Below are positions 57,711 to 64,000 of a stretch of DNA of 64,000 nucleotides, in pieces. A program made the translations under genes and the position numbers. Within the stretch, counting starts at the first letter, position 1, and every line of letters starts with the position of its first letter. The DNA lies in assembly GCA_037179385.1 (NCBI GenBank), contig CM074193.1:46653082-46717081 (forward strand), read 5' to 3'. This DNA comes from Holothuria scabra. Its lineage: Eukaryota; Echinodermata; Holothuroidea; Aspidochirotida; Holothuriidae. The notes under the pieces were generated by a model. The model saw only the letters and a list, made by a program, of their open reading frames with translations, did not search any database and was not told where the DNA came from.

Positions 57711-58679
57711 AGTTAGTACATACAAATAAACCAGATATCGTTGACCAAAATATTATACTTTGTTATTTCCGATCGCTCTATGTTAAACTTTAGGATTAAA
57801 ATGCAGATAATATTACAAAATGACATGGTAATGTTGTTATACTTGTAAATTTGCATATTTTATATGAAATACATACACATTGACCGGGAAAAGTTTTGGG
57901 GAAATTTCATACCTTTGCCCCCTCGGGAAAAAATCCTAGCTACGCCACTGTCTACGGGGGGGGGGGAGGGGCAAGGGGGAGAATTTTCTCCTACCCCCGA
58001 ATTTTGTCCTTTCCCCCAAGTTAGCTCAGTTAGTAGGTGGGTTAACCGGAAAAAATCAATCATACTGTACCTCTCCTGCGACTTATTTTATCATCCAGAC
58101 ATTTGCTGAAACCTCAGAGTTTCTGGGTGGCTTACCCCTGGACGACCCGAATGGTCTTTGTTTCGCGCTGTGCCCGAAAATCTTTGCCCCAACATTATCC
58201 TTTGCTAATACTTTGCCCCCCCCCCCCCTTTTGACATTTTGGCGCCGCCACTGGTCGTTTCTCTTCTGTTCATTCCATACATTTTCAAAAGTCCAGTGTT
58301 GTTCTATGTAGATTCCCAAAGCTCAGAACCGTCTACAAATATCCTTAGAATTCTTTTTGGTACCTCCTTATGCCGTAATTTATATTATTCTTGAAAAGAT
58401 TTGTATAATACAAAATTTGAGGAATTGTTACTTACTTTAAAAAGAATGTGTATAAAACGTCTGGTTGTCTTAAAAGAATTTTTGCAAATGTTCCATGAAA
58501 TTTTTATTTTTATTTTTTGCAGAATTGTATCGTAGCACATAGGTATAAGATTATTGAATTCTATATAAATTTTAAGGACTAATAAATCCCTCCACAGTGT
58601 ACGTATACTTGACACAAATATATATACTTGCCTGTAAGTTGTGTGTTTCTATTATTTTGAAAGTCAACTCTTTTTACGC

Positions 58680-59000
58680 CAGGTAATTTCAATTTTCCTA
58701 ACCTGCTTACTTAAGCCCCTCCCACAAGCTTCCACAAATATTTAACACTCATGCTCGTCCAGACACAATATCGGTTTATTGCTTTAGGGTGAGTATATAC
58801 GGGTTCCAATGTGTAGGCCTATCAGAACATTTTGAGCGCAGTACATGCTGCGTAGATAAGCTTAAGTACTCTGCATATTTTTTTTTTAACTTGCTGTCAA
58901 TCAAAGAGCTGGGCCAATTGAGAATTTCTGACCACTACCAAAAATAAATAAATAAATAAAAATTTAGACTACAATAAAAATTGTAGTTAGGGGTGAGAAT
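58680..59000. mobile_element. CTCTCACCCC-family MITE, copy 4
   Basis: AAGCCCCTCCCACAAGC, TTTATTGCTTTAGGGTGAG, AAAGAGCTGGGCCAATTGAG and TTGTAGTTAGGGGTGAGAA match copy 2 in order. Confidence 0.65.
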
Positions 59001-60150
59001 TGTCTGCTTACAAGTCTGTTACATTAGGTGGTGGTTTACCGCCGTCTACTGAGTCATTCCACAAATAAAGAAATGACAAAGTGTAGTTGACAATCTTTAG
59101 ACAGCTTAGCAGTCGTTTCAATTTGACTGCTGCAACGACTGTCATTTGCAATGTTTGTTACTATGGCGACATATCTACAGCACCTCGCTCTCATGTTAAG
59201 CAGGTTGTCTTTATTTGCCCAAAATATTTTAATGTTTTCCTTCATACAGATGTTGCGTTGGTTGGAAGTACGTATTTGTGTGTTAGCTCTTCTTGGATTT
59301 TCAAGAAAAGTTGAACCGTTTTTCTTCTTTTTCCTGGACCCATTGGTGTGTTTTGATCACTCGGTTTCTTTTGAGTCTCTTTCTAATTTTAAAGACGTAT
59401 ATGGTTGTTGGGTCGTTATTTGAATGTTTCCCCTACAAATCGACTTAGATTTACGGTCTTGTGACTTTTTACAGTGTCCGTCGACGACAAGGAGGGTTTT
59501 CAAAGGGGTTGATTGTGTCTGAAACCTCCTCTCTCCGACTCAAGCTTGAAAAACAATAATGACAAATGACCAAAAATATCACTATAACCGTTATTATGTT
59601 TAAGGCAAGGGGTACATGATCGTGCCTTGTAAACTGGACCCCCGTCAAGCACTCACGCTCGATTACTCTTTTGTCACATACGATTTAATAATGGGTTTTC
59701 CGAGATTTGAAAAACAATAGCAAAACACCAGTAATTTTTTTCATTTCCGACAAAGCCATCGCGGAACCAAATCGCTGTGATATTTGAACACAGAAGTCGG
59801 ATGCTAGAAGCAGTTGTATTTAAATTCGAAGACGACTCGAATCATATGAAGAACATGGTGTCATTTGTTCCAAACAAACCTGTCTGAAAGGGCAAAGGAA
59901 TCGCCCTAACTTATTCTCAAACAGCATCTACGTTCCAATAATTTACTTTTTATTTCCTCTTCCAGGTATTTTTTTTTTCATAATAATTTAGGAATTGAAT
60001 TAAATTTTGCATATCCAATGTAAACCCAATGACTCTTTATAAAAATAAAATTTAGAAAGCAAATCATTGTCACGTGATTATTAAGAGATATTCATGTACT
60101 AAGGGTAGACTTCTACACTAAATCAAATTGGGATGACTTCAATTATTCTT
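59001..60150. other. Intergenic, nothing recognised
   Basis: No supported exon or repeat family; short overlapping frames at 59087-59423 lack known motifs. Confidence 0.4.
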
Positions 60151-60154
60151 CAAC

Positions 60155-60435
60155 CCAGACAGTTCTAAGGCTCCTAACCTACCTACTTATGCCCCTCCCA
60201 CAGCCTTCTAAAACTCATCTTCATCCAGACTCATTCTATAGTTTATTGCTTCAGAATATATACCACGGTGAGTCATACAAGGTTCTAATATGTAATCAGA
60301 ACACTATCGGTACGTGCTGTGTAATATGAGCTACTCTGCACTTTTGGAATTTGATTTCAATCAAAGAGCTAGTGTCTCACTTGAAAAATTCTGTAGACTA
60401 CTGGTAAAAATGTAGTTTCAGTGAAGAATAACTGC
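60155..60435. mobile_element. CTCTCACCCC-family MITE, copy 5 (worn ends)
   Basis: GCCCCTCCCACAGCC, TTTATTGCTTCAGAATA and CAAAGAGCTAGTGTCTCAC match other copies; terminal TTCTTCAACCCAGAC and AGTTTCAGTGAAGAA are diverged. Confidence 0.55.
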
Positions 60436-60519
60436 CTTTAAGTGTTTTATTATAAGTTTTCCGTACCCCACTGAGTGGACTCTGCCTTCTCAGCCTTTAG
60501 GGATATAGTTCAAGAGTCA

Positions 60520-61017
60520 AGACCCAATTCTCTCACCCAAACTCTAGCAATTTTGCTAAAATCCTTACTTAAAAGCCCCTACCACAATTGGCTGAAATTT
60601 TATCCCTGTCCAGACACAACCATGGTTTATTGAATATAAAAAACTCAGAGTGTATAATCAAGATAGTGAACTCTCAGTACAGTTCATTAAAGGGCAATTA
60701 CAGTCACCCTGACTTGAAGTTGTGTAGTACACTGTCCTGTTTCGTGAGTGGATCTTCAGAGTCATGTGACAGTATTTTTTCCTCCTCAAATATCGAAGTT
60801 ACTACAAGTCACTGCTTGGTTTACCTTGAATATATACATTGTTCTTATTATGAAAGATACTTTGAAGAGAAACAAGAAGAAAATTGTGAGATTAAGCTAT
60901 TGCTTCAAAATTAATTTGGCACTCTGCATTGTTTGAATAAGTTGATAATCAAAGAGCTGAGCTAATTGAGAATTTCTTTTGACCCCTACAAGAATTGTAC
61001 TTGGGAGTGAGAGATAG
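60520..61017. mobile_element. CTCTCACCCC-family MITE, copy 6, with internal insert
   Basis: Left TTCTCTCACCCAAACTC, right ACTTGGGAGTGAGAG. The family core is interrupted by ~230 bp of extra sequence (~60685-60915) that other copies lack. Confidence 0.55.
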
Positions 61018-62476
61018 GCCATTTTTAACTACGAATACAGCACACAGCCAGCTTTGTAGGCAAGTTTTGCATACCTGTACTACAAAAGAACAAGATAAGC
61101 AATTGACAAATTGATGCCTAAAGTGAGAACAGAAGCCACCAAACTAGTGATACCAATCTCAGTAAAAAATTCCTCACTTTTGTGCGATTCGTTTTGAAAA
61201 ACAGTAGATCACAAAACCACAATAAAAACCATTAGATGGGAGCTATTTTTGCTAGTTCGTGAAAAGGGGTGTAATCCGTGCCATCCCGTTGCATAAAGAC
61301 TACGGGCCTTTGGCAGTTCGTTACAGCATTCAGAATATACTCACTGTAAAATGAAAGGGAGAATATGTAAACTGTATTAGTGGAGGTTCGTATTGTCATC
61401 TCTTTGGCATTCTTGCTTCTTCGAAACAACAAAGGGCAGTGTAAACTCTTCAAAATAACTGTGGCCTGCCCGAAGGCACTTCAGCCCTAATCCCACTATG
61501 AGTTTCTACAGCTGGGTGACCGACCGTTTATACAATCGAAAGTAGTCTGCATCGATTAGTATGGTAATGCTATGCTGAGTGCTAGGTGAATAATGTGACA
61601 CGAACATGTCTGTGATTACGTAACTCTTATCAGTAGCACTTAGCAGTAGTTACGTGTAGTAGTTGGTTGACAGAGTAGTGGCCATTGCTTATCTCTCAGT
61701 GGAATACTGCTTCAGTATCATCGTCTCTCCAGGTTTGATGATAATATTTTTGTTCTTATTCTTTCTTTCTAAGAGATCGATAGTTTATTCTTGCAGCACA
61801 CTCCCAGATTAACAGTTCCGTTTTATAACAACAGTACATGAAAGAGGTAATAGGCTAGCATTATTATTCTTGAGAGTTATTGTGTTTCCCGCACATAGAA
61901 GCCATGTTAGAGAGAGCACACAGCTGCATCGGTAAGTTAAGAGTGATCTAAATAATGTTGTTTGGCTATTATTTAGGTTGCGATCATAACTTCAGTCTCG
62001 CTGGCTGTTTTTGTTATTTTTCTTAACTAGCCTATCCGTGAAAAAATGAACGTTACTCTCTTGTAGAAATAAAAACTTCGTTTGGCTTGAATAAATTATA
62101 TTAATTTTTAGCATTATTATAGGTCTACTTCTATGCTGGAAATTTTTATTACTTGTCTTTAGTACAGTAGGTCACGTGGATAAATGTTAGAACTAGGTGC
62201 TGGAAGGCGGGGAGGGGGCGGCGGAGTTAAAAATTTTCATGATTCCTGGGGAAATATGTCAAAAAGTAAGCTTTTAGGCCTAGGATTTAATTAGCAATAC
62301 ACTTCACTAAACTTCGATTACAAGTAAGGTGGGAAAAGGCCGAACAGCCGCAACGCAGGCTATGTTTAGTTCAGCAAAGTTTAGTTAATTCTGCAAAGTT
62401 CGGTTTCAGTTTCTTCCGTTATTAATACATTTTACATGTAAGGTATATCATGAAACAAGGTTCAATGCAATGGTGA
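61018..62476. other. Intergenic, nothing recognised
   Basis: No supported exon. The sequence before 62477 should include the truncation point of the downstream retrotransposon. Confidence 0.4.
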
Positions 62477-63833
62477 AATATTAAAATTATGAACAAAAAG
62501 CTAGAAAATGGTCGTAATATGTTTATCGCAGTAGAGAGAGGTGATTTTTCCGACTGGGTGGATCAGTGGCGGATCTAGGGATTTAAAAAGGGGGGGGGGT
62601 GGCTAGGATTTGGGTTTTGAATATTTCAGAAAAAATGAAGTATTTCGCCTGTAATACGGTTGCACCTTCAAGCTCTATTCTATGTTCGTTACCAGACTGC
62701 CAGAATTAAAGTAGTCCTTGGTGTTGCTGCATTTAACATTTTAATTAATCCACTTTCAAATATGTACTTTTAAAATTCAGCGTTGTTCGCGTTCCATAGG
62801 AAATAATAATAGAAGACGATAGCATGTGAAAACAATGCCTACTCTTTATTATTTTTTTGTGGTCAAAAAAGGGGGGGTGGCTAGCCACCCTAGTCACCCT
62901 AAATCCGCCACTGGTGGATGTTATCTCTGGTGTCCCCCAAGGTACAGTCTTGAGTCCCCTGTTGTTTTTAGTTTACATTAATGACCTGCCCGATAATATC
63001 TCTTCTGAAGTAAGGCTTTTTGCTGACGACTGTGTAATTTATAGACAGATAAAGAATAATCTTGACCAGGTTCAACTCCAAAATGATCTAAACGCCCTAT
63101 CTGAGTGGCAAAATAAATGGCAAATGCACTTTAATACCAAGAAGTGCTTCTCTATGAGGGTAACTCACTCAAGGAATCCCAAGTTTTTTAATTATACTCT
63201 GGATAACGATACCCTGGAGTCTACCGAATGCCACACTTATCTGGGAGTTGACACCTCTAATACCCTTACCTGGAATAGACATATTTATCGCATCCTTTCG
63301 TCAGCAAATAGATCTTTGGCTTTTATTAAAAGAATTTTATACTCCTGCCCCAGGAGTGTTAAAGCTAATGCCAATCTCACACTTGTTAGGCCTTTATTGG
63401 AGTATTCATCTTCTGTTTGGGATCCCTACACTGTTTCCCTATCCAATAAGGTTGAGCAAATTCAACGTAGGGCTGCTAGGTTTGTTCATAATGACTATTT
63501 CCCCCATAGTAGTGTGACTGAAATGTTAAATGACCTAGGGTGGGATAGTCTCAAAAACAAGCGTATACTGCCAACAGGCTAGCAGTTCTTCACAAAGCCA
63601 GATTGGGCCTCCTAGCCTTACCAATCAACAACCTACAACCGTTCCGTCGGCCCTCCAGGCATCACCATTCTAATAGCTTTACAAATATATCAACCAATAA
63701 GGACTGCTACAAATACAGTTTCTTTCCTCGGACCGTCAGAGACTGGAACCTACTCCCCCAGAACATAACAGATCTCGAGGACCCCAAGCAGTTCAAGAGC
63801 GCAGCCTTGAGGATCCTCAGACGAGACGACTAA
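62477..63833 (+). pseudogene. Non-LTR retrotransposon reverse transcriptase, 5'-truncated, interrupted and frameshifted
   Basis: A reverse transcriptase of CR1/L2/Jockey type. The frame starts after a stop at 62474; before it the N-terminus, endonuclease included, is missing. VISGVPQGTVLSPLLFLVYI is the conserved RT block; FADD (in VRLFADDCVIY) is the catalytic motif. Thumb and C-terminal blocks follow (YLGVDTSNTLTWNRHI, QRRAARFVHND). A 350-bp MITE at 62564-62913 splits the region just before VISGVPQ; the frame on both sides agrees once it is skipped. A second lesion near 63560-63580 shifts the frame: the first part stops at 63582 and the continuation (NKDCYKYSFFPRTVRDWNLLP) runs to 63833 in another frame. 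Inactive. Confidence 0.85.
62564..62913. mobile_element. hAT-type MITE inside the reverse transcriptase
   Basis: Ends CAGTGGCGGATCTAGGGATTT and, reversed, CAGTGGCGGATTTAGGGTG. GTGGAT on both sides (62558-62563, 62914-62919). Two poly-G runs and a GGTGGCTAGCCACC palindrome lie inside. Confidence 0.8.
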
Positions 63834-64000
63834 CTACATGCGCTCACTCAACCCTGCACGTTTGACTCCACCAGGAGTGTTGTGCAGTATTCTTCCAGAT
63901 CCAGATCCAGCAGCTATAGTACACGTAACCCTTTACCGTTGTTTGGGTCCTTTTGGACCCATGCGGAGAGCTCGGCTCTCACACATCTTTACTGCTTCAC
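63834..64000 (+). other. Probable 3' UTR of the non-LTR element
   Basis: Non-coding sequence after the last stop of the reverse transcriptase; no tail repeat is reached before the window ends. Confidence 0.45.

Larger units (their letters stand above)
55911..57950. mobile_element. Middle hAT-like element of the nest
   Basis: Ends CAGTGGCGTAGCTACGG and, reversed, CAGTGGCGTAGCTAGGA. Flanks ATTACGGG and TCTACGGG agree at 6 of 8. No transposase seen. Contains 56724-57710 and the inverted repeat at 56001. Confidence 0.65.
55893..58253. mobile_element. Outer hAT-like element of a three-level nest
   Basis: Ends CAGTGGCGGTATTACGG and, reversed, CAGTGGCGGCGCCAAAATG. Flanks GTTGTTTT and GTCGTTTC agree at 6 of 8. 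Contains the element 55911-57950. Confidence 0.55.

Overview
This is a eukaryotic, animal-type genomic window. Real genes are split by GT-AG introns, intergenic DNA is long and AT-rich, and there are tRNA-derived SINEs, hAT and Harbinger MITEs, non-LTR and LTR retrotransposons, and many G/C homopolymers. A marine deuterostome, perhaps an echinoderm, would fit the transposon mix and the AGGTCA-rich tandem repeat, but that is inference and no locus proves it.

Layout. 1-389: 3' end of a non-LTR retrotransposon. 1039-1919: terminal exon of a beta-trefoil (ricin-type) lectin-like gene with a second C-terminal module. 2409-8871: a complete LTR retrotransposon with matching 659-bp LTRs, a tRNA-Trp primer site, an SGNH-hydrolase-like ORF ahead of gag, a CHCC-knuckle Gag, and a full protease-RT-RNase H-integrase Pol that appears to be reached by a -1 frameshift. 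8.9-17.9 kb: gene-poor, with MITEs, a diverged local duplication and repeat debris.

17.9-53.7 kb: three tandem same-strand paralogues of a biliverdin reductase B / flavin reductase-like NAD(P)-binding gene (17937-24009, 35338-38641, 46933-53655). All three have coding exons of 135, 196, 171 and 143 nt in the same phases and read as intact 214-residue proteins. About 2 kb of 3' flank is also shared by copies 2 and 3, so they arose by segmental duplication. Introns and spacers hold SINEs, an AGGTCA-rich tandem repeat, a 0.9-kb TAAC array, and nested hAT elements with readable 8-bp target duplications.

53.7-62.5 kb: duplicated flank, three-level nested CAGTGGCG-ended hAT-like elements, and a cluster of one MITE family. 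62.5-64.0 kb: a 5'-truncated, frameshifted non-LTR reverse transcriptase split by a 350-bp hAT MITE.

Most notable: the SGNH-like ORF in the LTR element with its GGGAAAC slip site; a family of 26-32 bp palindromic insertions with 7-8 bp target duplications; and a transposon group with CACTCTAAAAA-type ends whose interiors are arrays of short palindromes. All coordinates and alignments were made by eye.
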